A DNA stretch of 17,673 nt. Source: an uncultured Sphingomonas sp. (GTDB lineage Bacteria; Pseudomonadota; Alphaproteobacteria; Sphingomonadales; Sphingomonadaceae). Numbering within the stretch: the stretch's first letter is position 1; each line of letters begins with the position of its first letter. The translations under genes and the position numbers were made by a program. The stretch covers positions 1 through 17,673 of the forward strand of contig CAMLSA010000071.1 of the NCBI GenBank assembly GCA_946482655.1. The letters run 5' to 3'. The notes under the pieces are model-generated. The model did not search any database. It saw only the letters and a list, made by a program, of their open reading frames with translations, and had not been told where the DNA came from. Shown here in pieces: positions 6,230 through 16,744 of the stretch.

Positions 6230-9022
6230 ATGTCATCCAAGCATCTCTACCTTGTCGACGGTTCGGGCTATATTTTCCGGGCTTATCATCGCTTGCCGCC
6301 CCTCACCAACCGCCACGGAATCCCGGCCGGCGCCGTCTACGGCTTCACCACGATGCTCTGGAAGCTGATCAACGAGCTCCACCACAGCGACGGCCCGACC
6401 CATCTCGCGGTGATTCTCGACGCCTCGTCGAAAACTTTCCGCAACGACATGTATGACCAGTACAAAGCGCACCGCCCACCGCCGCCCGAGGATCTGGTGC
6501 CGCAATTCCCGCTGATCCGCGACGCGGTACGCGCCTTTTCGGTGCCGTGCATCGAGGAAATGGGGCTCGAGGCCGACGACATCATCGCCTGCTACGCCGA
6601 GGCCGCGCTGGCGGCCGACTGGCAGGTGACGATCGTCTCGTCGGACAAGGATCTGATGCAGCTGATCCGCCCCGGCCTCGACCTGCTCGACACGATGAAC
6701 AACCGTCGCCTCGGCCGCGAGCATGTGCTCGACAAGTTCGGCGTCGAGCCCGAGGCGCTCGGAGACGTGCTGGCATTGATGGGCGACAGCGTCGACAATG
6801 TTCCCGGCGTTCCGGGCATCGGCCCCAAGACCGCGAGCGAACTGATCCGCCAATATGGTGACCTCGAAACCGTGCTGGCCAGCGCCGGCGAGATCAAGAA
6901 GCCCAAGCTCAGGCAGTCGCTGATCGATCATGCCGACAATGCCCGGCTGTCACGTGAGCTTGTCCGCCTCAAATGCGACGCGCCGCTGCCCGAGCCGCTC
7001 GACGGACTCGAGCTCATGGGCCTGCCGCCCGAGCCGCTGCGTACCTTTCTCGAGGATCAGGGCTTCAAGTCGCTCCTCGCCAAGGTGGTGGGAGACGGCC
7101 CCGCTACCCTGCCCAATGGCGGCCCGACCATGCTGGCGCTCGCGCCGGGACCCGAGGAGAAACCGGCACCGTTCGTCGAGCAGGTGCCGTTCAATCATAA
7201 GGATTATGAGACTGTCGTGGATGAGACGGCGCTCGATCGCTGGATCGCCGAGGGCTTCGCCTGCGGCCGCATAGCGGTCGACACCGAGACCGATTCGGTC
7301 GATCCGGTGCGCGCCCGCCTCATCGGCGTCAGCCTTGCGACCGCGCCGGGCAAGGCCTGCTATATTCCCCTCGCCCATGTCGGCGATGGCCTGCTGTCCG
7401 AGACGCCCCGGCAGCTGCCGGCAGCGGTCGCCCTGGCGAAGCTCAAGCCGCTGCTCGAAGCGCCCGACATCCTCAAGATCGGCCAGAACATCAAATATGA
7501 CATCGTCGTGCTGGCCCAGAACGCCGGCATCCATGTGGTGCCCTATGACGACACGATGCTGCTCTCCTACGATCTCGACGCGGGCCTCGGCGGCCATGGC
7601 ATGGACGATCTGGCGCAACGCCACCTCGATCATGCCTGCATCGAATTCAAGACAGTTTGCGGTACCGGCAAGACCCAGATCAGCTTCGACAAGGTGACGC
7701 TCGATGTCGCTACCGAATATGCCGCCGAAGACGCAGACGTGACCCTGCGGCTGTGGCAGCGGCTCAAGGGCCGTCTGGCCATCGAGGCCGCGACGCGGGT
7801 CTATGAGCTGGTCGATCGGCCGCTCATTCCGGTACTGGCCGAAATGGAAATCGCCGGCATCCGGGTCGATCGCGAGGAATTGGCCCGCCTTTCCGCCGAG
7901 TTCGCGGGAGAGGCCGCGCGCCTCGAGAGCGAAATCCACGCCGAGGCGGGCGGGCCGTTCACCGTCGGCAGCCCCAAGCAGCTGGGCGACGTGCTGTTCG
8001 ACCGAATGGGCCTGAAGGGTGGACGCAAGGGCAAGACGGGTGTCTATTCGACCGATGTCACCGAACTGGAGCGGCTCGCGGGCGACGGCGTGCCCATCGC
8101 CCGTCTGGTGCTCGACTGGCGCCAGCTCACCAAGCTCAAGTCGACCTATACCGATGCTCTGCAGCAGCAGATCAATCCAGCGACGGGACGCGTCCATACC
8201 TGCTTCTCCATGGCGGTCGCACAGACCGGGCGGCTGTCGTCGACCGATCCCAATCTCCAGAATATCCCAATCCGCACCGAACATGGCCGCCGCATCCGCG
8301 ACGCCTTCGTCGCAGAACCCGGCAAGATCATCCTGTCGGCCGACTATTCGCAGATCGAATTACGGCTCGCCGCGCATATGGCCGATGTGCCGGCGCTAAA
8401 GGAGGCCTTTGCGCGCGGCGACGACATCCATTCGCTTACGGCGCAGGAAGTGTTCGGCGAGGTGACCCGCGACACCCGCGCACGCGCAAAGACGATCAAC
8501 TTCTCGATCCTCTACGGCATCTCGGCCTTTGGGCTGGCCGGAAGGCTCGAGGTATCGCGGGCGGAGGCGCAGGCAATGATCGACCGCTATTTCGCACGCT
8601 TTCCGGGCATCAACCATTATATCGCCGCGACCCTCGGCCAAGTTCGCGACCAGGGCTTCACCACCACGTTGTTCGGCCGCAAGACGCACCTGCCGTGGAT
8701 CCGCAGCCAGAAGCAGGGCGAACGTCAGTCGGCCGAACGCCAGGCGATCAACGCGCCGATCCAGGGGACTTCGGCCGACATCATCAAGCGCGCGATGATC
8801 CGGATGAAGCCTGCGTTGCGCGCGGCGGGCCTCGGCGATGACGTCAGGATGTTGCTCCAGGTCCATGACGAACTGGTGTTCGAACTTGCCCCGGATCGCG
8901 TCGACGCTGCCTCGGCGGTGATACGCGACGTCATGGCCAATGCCGCCGAACCGCTGGTTTCCTTGTCGGTGCCGCTGGGCGTCGAGATCGGCACAGGTCC
9001 GAGCTGGGGCGCCGCGCATTGA
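6230..9022 (+). CDS. polA: DNA polymerase I
   Basis: This 930-residue enzyme (E. coli 928) fills gaps in excision repair and replaces RNA primers on the lagging strand. All three activities look intact. The 5' nuclease occupies about 1-290: LVDGSGYIFRAYH with D10, GLEADDIIACYA, SSDKDLMQL, and the helix-hairpin-helix segment GDSVDNVPGVPGIGPKTA. The 3'-5' proofreading domain occupies about 330-520: D351 and E353 in VDTETDSVD, NIKYDIVVL, and YAAEDADVTLRL. The polymerase domain has motif A ADYSQIELRL with D705, motif B RARAKTINFSILYG, and motif C QVHDELVFEL with D880. No Shine-Dalgarno precedes ATG 6230. A CTATCC element about ten bases upstream could be a -10 box giving an almost leaderless mRNA, but this is speculative. 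Its stop overlaps the start of the downstream flippase gene. Confidence 0.98.
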   Translation: MSSKHLYLVDGSGYIFRAYHRLPPLTNRHGIPAGAVYGFTTMLWKLINELHHSDGPTHLAVILDASSKTFRNDMYDQYKAHRPPPPEDLVPQFPLIRDAVRAFSVPCIEEMGLEADDIIACYAEAALAADWQVTIVSSDKDLMQLIRPGLDLLDTMNNRRLGREHVLDKFGVEPEALGDVLALMGDSVDNVPGVPGIGPKTASELIRQYGDLETVLASAGEIKKPKLRQSLIDHADNARLSRELVRLKCDAPLPEPLDGLELMGLPPEPLRTFLEDQGFKSLLAKVVGDGPATLPNGGPTMLALAPGPEEKPAPFVEQVPFNHKDYETVVDETALDRWIAEGFACGRIAVDTETDSVDPVRARLIGVSLATAPGKACYIPLAHVGDGLLSETPRQLPAAVALAKLKPLLEAPDILKIGQNIKYDIVVLAQNAGIHVVPYDDTMLLSYDLDAGLGGHGMDDLAQRHLDHACIEFKTVCGTGKTQISFDKVTLDVATEYAAEDADVTLRLWQRLKGRLAIEAATRVYELVDRPLIPVLAEMEIAGIRVDREELARLSAEFAGEAARLESEIHAEAGGPFTVGSPKQLGDVLFDRMGLKGGRKGKTGVYSTDVTELERLAGDGVPIARLVLDWRQLTKLKSTYTDALQQQINPATGRVHTCFSMAVAQTGRLSSTDPNLQNIPIRTEHGRRIRDAFVAEPGKIILSADYSQIELRLAAHMADVPALKEAFARGDDIHSLTAQEVFGEVTRDTRARAKTINFSILYGISAFGLAGRLEVSRAEAQAMIDRYFARFPGINHYIAATLGQVRDQGFTTTLFGRKTHLPWIRSQKQGERQSAERQAINAPIQGTSADIIKRAMIRMKPALRAAGLGDDVRMLLQVHDELVFELAPDRVDAASAVIRDVMANAAEPLVSLSVPLGVEIGTGPSWGAAH

Positions 9023-10530
9023 GCCTTGCCCCCGAAATAGCACGATCGGGTCCGGATTCGGATCCGTTCAGGGAGGGTGATGACATCAAGGCGCTGGCCA
9101 AGGGTGGCCGAACCAATTTCTTCGGTTTCCTGCTGCGGCTCGCGGCCCGACTGCCCTTCCTGTTCATCGCCGGCCGCTGGTACGGCGCCGAGGCGCTCGG
9201 CCGTTTCGCCTATGCCATCATCATCGTCGAGTTCGTCGCCACCTTGGCCACGCTCGGCCTCAAGCGCGGGCTGGCGGCGCAATTGTCGGCAACCGATCGG
9301 CCGCATGTCCATGTCGTCTGGGACGCGCTGCTGATCGGCGCGATCGCCTCGGCGGTGGCCGCGTCGATGCTCGCCATGCTGCCCCAGCTGATGTTTCCCA
9401 ACAGCGGCATCAACGGGCTCGAATGGCTGCTGCCGCTCACCATCTTCGCGCTCGCCTGGTCCGATATCGCGCTCGCGGCGCTCGCCTACCGGCTCGATAT
9501 CGGCGCGACCGTGCGGGCGAGATCGATCATTGAACCTTGGACGATCAGTATCGCCGCCTTTGCCCTCGCCTTCTATTCGCTACGCGACGGGCTGATCATC
9601 GCCTATGTCGTTTCCATGGCGGCGGCATTGATCGCATCGATCTGGCCGCTGCTGAAGAGTTTCGGCTGGCCGAGTGGCTGGCGGCCTCGCCCCGCGGCGC
9701 TGTTTCTGCTCGCCCGGCGCAACGTGCCGCTGGCGGCGGCCGATGCGATCGAATGGGGTTCGCGCCGGCTCGATATCGCGATCCTCGGCCTGTTCTTCTC
9801 GCCGGCGATAGTCGGCATATATTATGTGGCCCAGCAGGTCGCGTCGCTGCCGCAGAAGCTGAAGACCAGCTTCGATCCGATCCTGGGGCCAGTGATTACC
9901 CGCAATCTGGAGGCCGGCAATCGCCAGGCGGTGGCGCGGCAAGTCGCGCAGGTTGGCTTCTGGATAATCGCGGCACAGGCGGGGATCGGACTCGCACTCG
10001 GCATCCCCGGCGAGGGCGTGATGGGCTTGGTTGGGCCGAATTTCGTAGCGGGCGCGATCGCGCTGTCCTTCCTGCTGGTCGCCGAGGTCGTCGCCGCCAC
10101 CGCCGCCGTTTCGGAGGCCGCGCTGATCTATGTCGCGCGGCATCTCAATCTGTGGATATCGATGGGCATGATCGGCCTCCAGCTCGCCTTCAGCTTTGCG
10201 ATCGTGGTGATCCTGCGCGACCAGCTTGGCGTTCCGCCGATCTGGCAGGCGGCGGGACCCGCGATCGCTTTGGCGCTGGCACTGGGGATTGCCTCGATCA
10301 TCAAGGCGAGGCTGCTCTCAGGCCTGCTCGGCGCTCCGGTGTCGGGCTGGCGCTGGCCGCTGGTCTGGGCGGCGGCGGTGGCTGGCGTGGTCGGCTATCT
10401 GGCGACCCGCCTGCCGGAATGGGCCGAGGTTTCGTTCGGCATCCCGGCGATCCTGCTGACCTTCGGCATCGTGATCTGGCGCTTCGGCTTTACCAGCGAG
10501 GATCGGACGCTGTTCCGTTTCAGATCTTGA
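9019..10530 (+). CDS. Lipopolysaccharide/polysaccharide-type flippase (MOP superfamily, Wzx-like)
   Basis: This 503-residue, highly hydrophobic membrane protein resembles oligosaccharide flippases of the MOP superfamily (Polysacc_synt type), which move lipid-linked sugars across the inner membrane. After about 30 polar residues it reads GGRTNFFGFLLRLAARLPFLFIAGRWYGAEALGRFAYA, the typical first-helix pattern of this family (a G/N/F start, then an L/Y-GAE-x-LG-x-F/Y motif). About 12-14 membrane segments follow to the C-terminus. The start is TTG at 9019, whose bases share TTGA with the polA stop codon TGA. No ATG or GTG occurs in the first 30 codons, so TTG is the best choice; a weak GGGGC lies upstream. 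Tight coupling to polA suggests one transcript. No glycosyltransferases or polymerase genes are adjacent, so the sugar substrate is unknown. The next gene converges 24 bases downstream. Confidence 0.82.
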   Translation: MSLAPEIARSGPDSDPFREGDDIKALAKGGRTNFFGFLLRLAARLPFLFIAGRWYGAEALGRFAYAIIIVEFVATLATLGLKRGLAAQLSATDRPHVHVVWDALLIGAIASAVAASMLAMLPQLMFPNSGINGLEWLLPLTIFALAWSDIALAALAYRLDIGATVRARSIIEPWTISIAAFALAFYSLRDGLIIAYVVSMAAALIASIWPLLKSFGWPSGWRPRPAALFLLARRNVPLAAADAIEWGSRRLDIAILGLFFSPAIVGIYYVAQQVASLPQKLKTSFDPILGPVITRNLEAGNRQAVARQVAQVGFWIIAAQAGIGLALGIPGEGVMGLVGPNFVAGAIALSFLLVAEVVAATAAVSEAALIYVARHLNLWISMGMIGLQLAFSFAIVVILRDQLGVPPIWQAAGPAIALALALGIASIIKARLLSGLLGAPVSGWRWPLVWAAAVAGVVGYLATRLPEWAEVSFGIPAILLTFGIVIWRFGFTSEDRTLFRFRS

Positions 10531-10554
10531 TTGTGCCAGCCTGATGAGGCCGAG

Positions 10555-12222
10555 TCAGCTTCCCTGCTGGGGCAGCGGCACGATAATGCCATGATCGGGC
10601 ACATCCTCGCTCCGGCGCACCGATCCATAGGGCCGTTCGAGCAGCCGGTTGACGCCGATCGGTTCCGGCCCCCGGTGGAACGCCCGCGCGCGATCCCATG
10701 CCGCCATGTCGGCGGCGGTCAGGCGGTCGCGCTGGCGCAGATAATCGTGCCAGGTCGGGGTGTGGTAACGCTCGATCCACAGTTCGGGATCGCCGATGTC
10801 GCGCGCGAGCGACCAGCCATAGGCGCCGGTCCGATGCCGGATCGCTTCCATCTCGAGCATCGCCGTGTAGAAGGCGCGCGCCTGATCGAGCGGTACGCGG
10901 TAGCTCACCGTCAGGACGATCGGGCCGCTACGGCCTCGGATGTCGAGCTTCGCGTCGGGATCGGAGAGTGCTAACCCATGGTCGCGCTGTTCCTCGATCT
11001 GGGGCATGCGCAGCACGAGGCCGAACGAGATCGACAGGAGCAGCCCGATTCCCGACACCATCATCGCGAAATCGGTGCCGTGATCCCTGGCAACCAGGCC
11101 CCAGGCCCAGCCTCCCAGCGCTATGCCGGCGCAGACCGCGGTCGAGAAGGCGGCCAGCGCCCGGCCCGTCACCCAGCGCGGCGACGAGACCTGAATGCTG
11201 ATGTTGCACATCGCCATGATGATCATCCAGCCGCCGCCGGCCGCCACCAACAACAGGCATGTGAGCAGCGCTTCGCGGCTCAAGCCCACCCCGACCAGGC
11301 TCAAACCGGAGACGAGAAGACAGATCGCAATCGTCTTTTCGTCGCCGAAGCGCTCGCGTGCCCGGCTGATCATGAGAGCGCCGGTGATCGCCCCCACCCC
11401 GAAGGAACCGAGCAGGATTCCAAAGAGGCTGGCGTCGCCGTGAAGCAGATCATGTGCGATCAGCGGCATCAGCGCCGTACTGGACGAGCCGATCAGTGCG
11501 AGCAGCAAGGTGCGCAGGAACACCGTCCGGATCGGCGGCGAATGGATCGCGTAACGGACACCCGATATCATCGCGCGGCCAAGCGCCTCGGGCGGCAGCC
11601 GCGTCTTCTCGGGAAGCCGCCGCCAGAGCAGCATCACCCCGATCATCGGGAGATAGGCTAGGGCGTTGAAGACGAATGCCGACAGCACGCCGGTCAATGC
11701 GACGAGGACGCCGCCAATCGCCGGTCCGAAGCTACGGGCGATATTATAGCTGATCGAATTGAGCGCGATCGCCTGCGGCAGCGCCCCGGGCGAGACCTGC
11801 TCGCCTACCGACGCCTGCCAGGCGGGCGAAAACAGCGCCGTCCCGGTACCGACGATGAAGCAGAAGAGCAGCAACAGCATCGGCGTCAGCAGGCCCAGTA
11901 TGGTGACGACGCTGAGCCCGATCGCACCCGTCAGCGCGATGATCATTGCGACGAGCGCGACTTTGCGGCGATCATAGCTGTCGGCGATCGCTCCGGCCGG
12001 CAGCGACAGGAACATCAGCGGCGCGAAGGTCGCCGACTGGACGAGCGCCACCATATCGGCCCTCCCGGTCAGCTGGGTCATCGCCCATGCGGCCCCCACG
12101 CCCTGAATTAGCAAGCCGAAGTTGGAGAAGAGGCTGGCAGTCCAGATGCGCCGGAAGACGGGTTGCCGGAGCGGCGCGAAAATACCTCGTCGCTCGATCA
12201 CGTCCCCATTGTCTTCGGCCAT
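10555..12222 (-). CDS. MFS exporter (MFS_3 / EntS-like) with C-terminal soluble domain
   Basis: This is a 555-residue protein. Residues of about 15-410 form a 12-helix major facilitator of the DHA3/MFS_3 type: [20 protein letters not shown] before helix 1, the loop 2-3 motif [17 protein letters not shown], and [12 protein letters not shown] and [20 protein letters not shown] in the first half. Relatives such as EntS export siderophores or drugs. Residues of about 430-555 are a soluble tail ([60 protein letters not shown]) with an alternating strand-helix pattern like a ferredoxin-like monooxygenase (ABM) fold. The start is ATG 12222; an in-frame TTG at 12231 is possible, but GAGG and GGGAG upstream suit the ATG. 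It follows purH by 49 bases on the same strand and may share its transcript. The cargo is unknown. Confidence 0.85.
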   Translation of the reverse strand: MAEDNGDVIERRGIFAPLRQPVFRRIWTASLFSNFGLLIQGVGAAWAMTQLTGRADMVALVQSATFAPLMFLSLPAGAIADSYDRRKVALVAMIIALTGAIGLSVVTILGLLTPMLLLLFCFIVGTGTALFSPAWQASVGEQVSPGALPQAIALNSISYNIARSFGPAIGGVLVALTGVLSAFVFNALAYLPMIGVMLLWRRLPEKTRLPPEALGRAMISGVRYAIHSPPIRTVFLRTLLLALIGSSSTALMPLIAHDLLHGDASLFGILLGSFGVGAITGALMISRARERFGDEKTIAICLLVSGLSLVGVGLSREALLTCLLLVAAGGGWMIIMAMCNISIQVSSPRWVTGRALAAFSTAVCAGIALGGWAWGLVARDHGTDFAMMVSGIGLLLSISFGLVLRMPQIEEQRDHGLALSDPDAKLDIRGRSGPIVLTVSYRVPLDQARAFYTAMLEMEAIRHRTGAYGWSLARDIGDPELWIERYHTPTWHDYLRQRDRLTAADMAAWDRARAFHRGPEPIGVNRLLERPYGSVRRSEDVPDHGIIVPLPQQGS

Positions 12223-12271
12223 TCGCCTCAAGCTCCCTGCCCGCCCCTAAACGCAGGCGCGGCGGTTCGGG

Positions 12272-13873
12272 TCAATGCCTGAAGTGCCGCATTCCGGTGA
12301 AGACCATCGCCAGCCCGGCTTCGTCCGCGGCCGCGATGACTTCATTGTCCCGGATCGAGCCGCCGGGCTGGATCACCGCGGTGGCACCCGCATCGACCGC
12401 GGCGAGCAAACCGTCGGCAAAGGGGAAGAAGGCATCCGACGCGACCGCCGAACCCACCGTGCGCGGTTCGGTCCACCGGGCCTTCTCGGCCGCGTCGACA
12501 GCCTTCCAAGCGGCGATGCGCGCCGACTCGAGACGGTTCATCTGTCCGGCGCCGACACCGGCGGTCGAGCCGTCCTTGGCGTAGACGATGGCGTTCGACT
12601 TTACGTGCTTGGCCACGGTCCAGGCGAACAGGCAGTCCTTGAGTTCCTGCACGGTCGGCTCGCGCCTGGTCACGACCTTGAGGTCGGCCTCGCTGATCCG
12701 GCCATTGTCGCGCGATTGGAGCAGCATGCCGCCCGCGATTGTCTTCATCGAGAGCCCGGGCCGAGCCGGATCGGCCAGGTCGCCGGTCAGCAGCAGGCGA
12801 AGGTTCTTCTTCTTCGCGAACACCGCGCGGGCATCAGCGTCAGCGTCGGGTGCCGCTACCACCTCGGTGAAGATGCCGCTGATCGCCTCGGCGGTCTTGC
12901 CGTCGAGCGGCCGGTTGACCGCGATGATACCGCCAAAGGCAGAGACGCTGTCGCAGGCGAGCGCCGCCTCATAAGCCTCGATCAGCGTGTCCGCGGTGGC
13001 GACGCCGCAGGGGTTGGCGTGCTTGACGATCACCACCGTTGGCGGACCGTCGCGGAATTCGCTTACCAGCTCGAGCGCGGCGTCGGCGTCGTTATAGTTA
13101 TTGTAGCTGAGCTCCTTGCCCTGGATCTGCGTCGCCTGGGCGATGCCCCTCGGGCCGGACCCGATGGGAACATATAGTGCCGCCTGCTGATGCGGATTCT
13201 CCCCGTAGCGAAGCCCCTCGGCCTTGCGGAGCGGGACCGAGATCGTCGCGGGGAAATCTTCGTCCTGATCCGAATGGGCGAACCAGGAGGAGATCATCGC
13301 ATCATAGGCCGCGGTCGCGGCGAACGCCTTGGCGGCGAAGCGCTTGCGCTGTTCGAGCGTGGTCGCTCCGCCGGTCGAAATGATTTCGGCATAATCCGCG
13401 GGATCGGTTGCGATCGTCACATAGCCGTGATTCTTGGCGGCTGATCGCACCATCGAAGGGCCGCCGATATCGATATTTTCGATAATCTCCTCGCGCCCAG
13501 CCCCCTTCGCCACGGTCTGCGCGAATGGATAGAGGTTGACCACGACCAGGTCGATCGCGCCGATGCCATGGTCGGTCATAGCCCGCGCGTGCTCGGGATC
13601 ATCGCGGACGCTGAGCAGCCCACCATGAACCATCGGGTGCAGCGTCTTGACCCGCCCGTCCATCATTTCGGGAAAGCCGGTGATGTCCGACACGTCCTTG
13701 ACAGCGAGCCCGGCTTCGCGAAGCGCCTTGGCTGTGCCCCCGGTCGAGACCAGTTCGACTCCCCACCCCGCCAGCGTCCGACCGAGCTCGACCAGGCCGC
13801 TCTTGTCTGACACCGAGAGCAACGCCCGCCTGATGGTGACTTGATCGGGAGCGGGGATCGTCGGGGTTTTCAT
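12272..13873 (-). CDS. purH: Bifunctional AICAR formyltransferase / IMP cyclohydrolase
   Basis: PurH carries out the last two steps of IMP synthesis: formylation of AICAR with 10-formyl-tetrahydrofolate, then ring closure. It has 533 residues (E. coli 529). The N-terminal MGS-like cyclohydrolase domain (about 12-200) shows [55 protein letters not shown] and [15 protein letters not shown]. The transformylase domain carries [10 protein letters not shown] and [10 protein letters not shown], with the catalytic Lys-His pair near residue 284, then [13 protein letters not shown], and ends with [10 protein letters not shown] and [11 protein letters not shown]. The frame stays open upstream to about 14026, but ATG 13873 has AGGA eight bases before it and starts right before the conserved domain, so that longer N-terminus is not credible. 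It lies 100 bases downstream of eno on the same strand. It could be co-transcribed, or driven from a promoter in that gap that I cannot identify. Confidence 0.97.
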   Translation of the reverse strand: MKTPTIPAPDQVTIRRALLSVSDKSGLVELGRTLAGWGVELVSTGGTAKALREAGLAVKDVSDITGFPEMMDGRVKTLHPMVHGGLLSVRDDPEHARAMTDHGIGAIDLVVVNLYPFAQTVAKGAGREEIIENIDIGGPSMVRSAAKNHGYVTIATDPADYAEIISTGGATTLEQRKRFAAKAFAATAAYDAMISSWFAHSDQDEDFPATISVPLRKAEGLRYGENPHQQAALYVPIGSGPRGIAQATQIQGKELSYNNYNDADAALELVSEFRDGPPTVVIVKHANPCGVATADTLIEAYEAALACDSVSAFGGIIAVNRPLDGKTAEAISGIFTEVVAAPDADADARAVFAKKKNLRLLLTGDLADPARPGLSMKTIAGGMLLQSRDNGRISEADLKVVTRREPTVQELKDCLFAWTVAKHVKSNAIVYAKDGSTAGVGAGQMNRLESARIAAWKAVDAAEKARWTEPRTVGSAVASDAFFPFADGLLAAVDAGATAVIQPGGSIRDNEVIAAADEAGLAMVFTGMRHFRH

Positions 13874-13973
13874 GTCGGGATTCCTGGAGGCGAAGAGTCG
13901 CCGCCCGGTTAAGCGAAATGCCTTGCCGTTGGAATAGCGTCGTCGCGAATAGTTCGTCGTTCCGGCGGTGAAA

Positions 13974-15375
<1,402 letters not shown>

Positions 15376-15409
15376 GATTGACTGGCTTCCCTTCATGGAG
15401 ACGATCGAC

Positions 15410-16009
15410 ATGGCGACCGACAATATGAACAACGGCTCCGGCTCCGAAAGCCCGTTCGAGAGCGCCAGGAAGGCTTTTGGCGAGACCGCTTCGAGCTTCA
15501 CCGAACAGGCGAGTGCCCGCGCCCGCGATTATGCGGCGCAGGGCAAGGATCGCGCGGTCGATGCGCTCGACAACGTCGCCAATCTCGTCAGTGACGCGGC
15601 GGGCCAGGTGAGCGAAAAACTCGGGGAGCAATATGGCGGCTATATCCGGCAGGCCGCCGATGCGGTCAGCGGCCTCGCCAGCACATTGCGCGACAAGGAT
15701 CCCGACGAGCTGATCGACGACGCCCGCAACGTCGTGCGCAGCTCTCCAGCGGTCGCCATCGCTGCGGCGGCAGCGGTGGGATTCCTGATGGCCCGAGTCG
15801 TCAAATCCGGCCTGACGCCGGGAGCGAGCAACGACGAGCCGGCCTCGCCTGCCGCCAGGAAGCGTGCGCCACGCAGGTCCGCTGAGCCCAAGACCTCCCC
15901 TCAGGTAGCCTCCGAGATCGCTCCCGAGGCCACGCCCGGCACCTCGCCCCTCGCCGGTGTTCCGATCGCCAATATGCCGGCACCGGACGGCACGCCGCCA
16001 GCAGCCTGA
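15410..16009 (+). CDS. Membrane-anchored YqjD/ElaB (DUF883)-like protein
   Basis: This is a 199-residue protein. Residues of about 15-105 are amphipathic, Ala/Glu/Lys/Asp-rich helix (ARKAFGETASSFTEQASARA, DRAVDALDNVANLVSDAAGQ, DPDELIDDARNVVRSSP). A single membrane helix follows at about 112-131 (AVAIAAAAAVGFLMARVVKSG), then a Pro/Ala/Thr-rich disordered tail. The layout of a long helix followed by a hydrophobic segment beginning with a proline resembles E. coli YqjD/ElaB. Those proteins anchor in the inner membrane and bind ribosomes in stationary phase. Here the long C-terminal tail is extra. ATG 15410 is chosen because GGAG lies nine bases upstream; ATG 15395 is a possible alternative. It leads a three-gene unit behind an EcfG-type promoter. 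The family assignment is by pattern, not by strong sequence identity. Confidence 0.72.
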   Translation: MATDNMNNGSGSESPFESARKAFGETASSFTEQASARARDYAAQGKDRAVDALDNVANLVSDAAGQVSEKLGEQYGGYIRQAADAVSGLASTLRDKDPDELIDDARNVVRSSPAVAIAAAAAVGFLMARVVKSGLTPGASNDEPASPAARKRAPRRSAEPKTSPQVASEIAPEATPGTSPLAGVPIANMPAPDGTPPAA

Positions 16010-16012
16010 TCC

Positions 16013-16744
16013 TTGCTCCAGGGGCCCGGACAGGAACGCGAACCGATCAGGGCGCTGCTGGCGCGTCTGGTCGAGGAAGGCCGTGCGCTCGTCAAGGCCG
16101 AGCTCGCGCTGTTCCGCACCGACTTCTACCGCCGGATCGGCCGCGCCCGCAGCGGCGCGCTGCTCCTGCTGATCGGGACGCTCATGGGACAGGCGGCGGC
16201 GGTCACCTTCCTGGTCACCCTGTCGTTCGTCCTGACGCCATGGATCGGCCGGCTGGGCGGTGCGGCGGCGTCGGTCGCACTGGGCCTCGGACTGGCGATT
16301 CTTTCGATCAGGATCGGGGTCCGAAAGCTGATCATGGTCGTCGAGGATTATGAGGATTCCGACGACGATGTCGAAAGGCCCGCTACGCCGCTCGACATAT
16401 TGTTCGAACGGATGCGCCAGCGGTCACGCGAAGCGCGCGACCGGCTTGCCGAAACGGTCGACGAGACCCAGGCACGGCTCCATCCGCAGGCGCTGATCGC
16501 TGATCTCTCTGATGAGATTGTAGACCATGCGCAGGCGATGGCGCATGATCTGATCGATGCGGTACGCCGGCGGCCAGTGAAGTCGGCGGCGGCGGTCGTC
16601 GGGCTGCTGCTGCTGCTGCTCCGCCCTCCCCTTCTTCGCATCTTCAGAAATCTGGGCGGTGCAACCCGGCAGGGCGCCACGAGTTTCACCGACAAGCAGG
16701 CCGCGCGGCCGGCCATACCGCAAGACGAGGAGTCCAGCGCATGA
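16013..16744 (+). CDS. YqjE-like / holin-superfamily III (Phage_holin_3_6) membrane protein
   Basis: This is a 243-residue membrane protein. After an amphipathic N-terminal helix (PIRALLARLVEEGRALVKAELALFRTDF) come two membrane segments at about 48-75 and 82-102 joined by a short glycine-rich turn (GRLGGAA). A charged cytoplasmic stretch with EDYEDSDDDVE and a helical region follow, then a third hydrophobic segment at about 194-212. The N-terminal half matches the pattern of PF07332-type 'phage holin family' proteins such as E. coli YqjE. Despite the name, these are chromosomal and not shown to lyse cells. The only usable start is TTG 16013, in the same frame as the previous gene and three bases after its TGA, with no clear ribosome site, so it is probably translated by coupling. 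Its stop overlaps the next ATG as ATGA. A (CTG)5 tract at 16604-16618 encodes the leucine run. Confidence 0.78.
   Translation: MLQGPGQEREPIRALLARLVEEGRALVKAELALFRTDFYRRIGRARSGALLLLIGTLMGQAAAVTFLVTLSFVLTPWIGRLGGAAASVALGLGLAILSIRIGVRKLIMVVEDYEDSDDDVERPATPLDILFERMRQRSREARDRLAETVDETQARLHPQALIADLSDEIVDHAQAMAHDLIDAVRRRPVKSAAAVVGLLLLLLRPPLLRIFRNLGGATRQGATSFTDKQAARPAIPQDEESSA

Noticed and set aside
6950..8284. Long open frame antisense to polA (about 440 codons)
   Set aside because: It lies wholly opposite conserved polymerase I coding sequence and has no recognisable domain or ribosome site; typical of high-GC genomes.
13959..13963. GGAAC on the minus strand upstream of purH as a possible EcfG -35 box
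   Set aside because: At 16-17 bases downstream the sequence is CGAC rather than CGTT or GTT, so the -10 half is missing.
16604..16618. (CTG)5 tract as a phase-variation switch
   Set aside because: A trinucleotide repeat changes only the number of leucines and does not shift the frame, so it would not work as an on/off switch.
16013..16744. Holin-like gene as evidence of a prophage
   Set aside because: No integrase, capsid, lysin or att-like repeats are nearby. PF07332-type 'holin family' proteins are common chromosomal genes next to yqjD-like genes.
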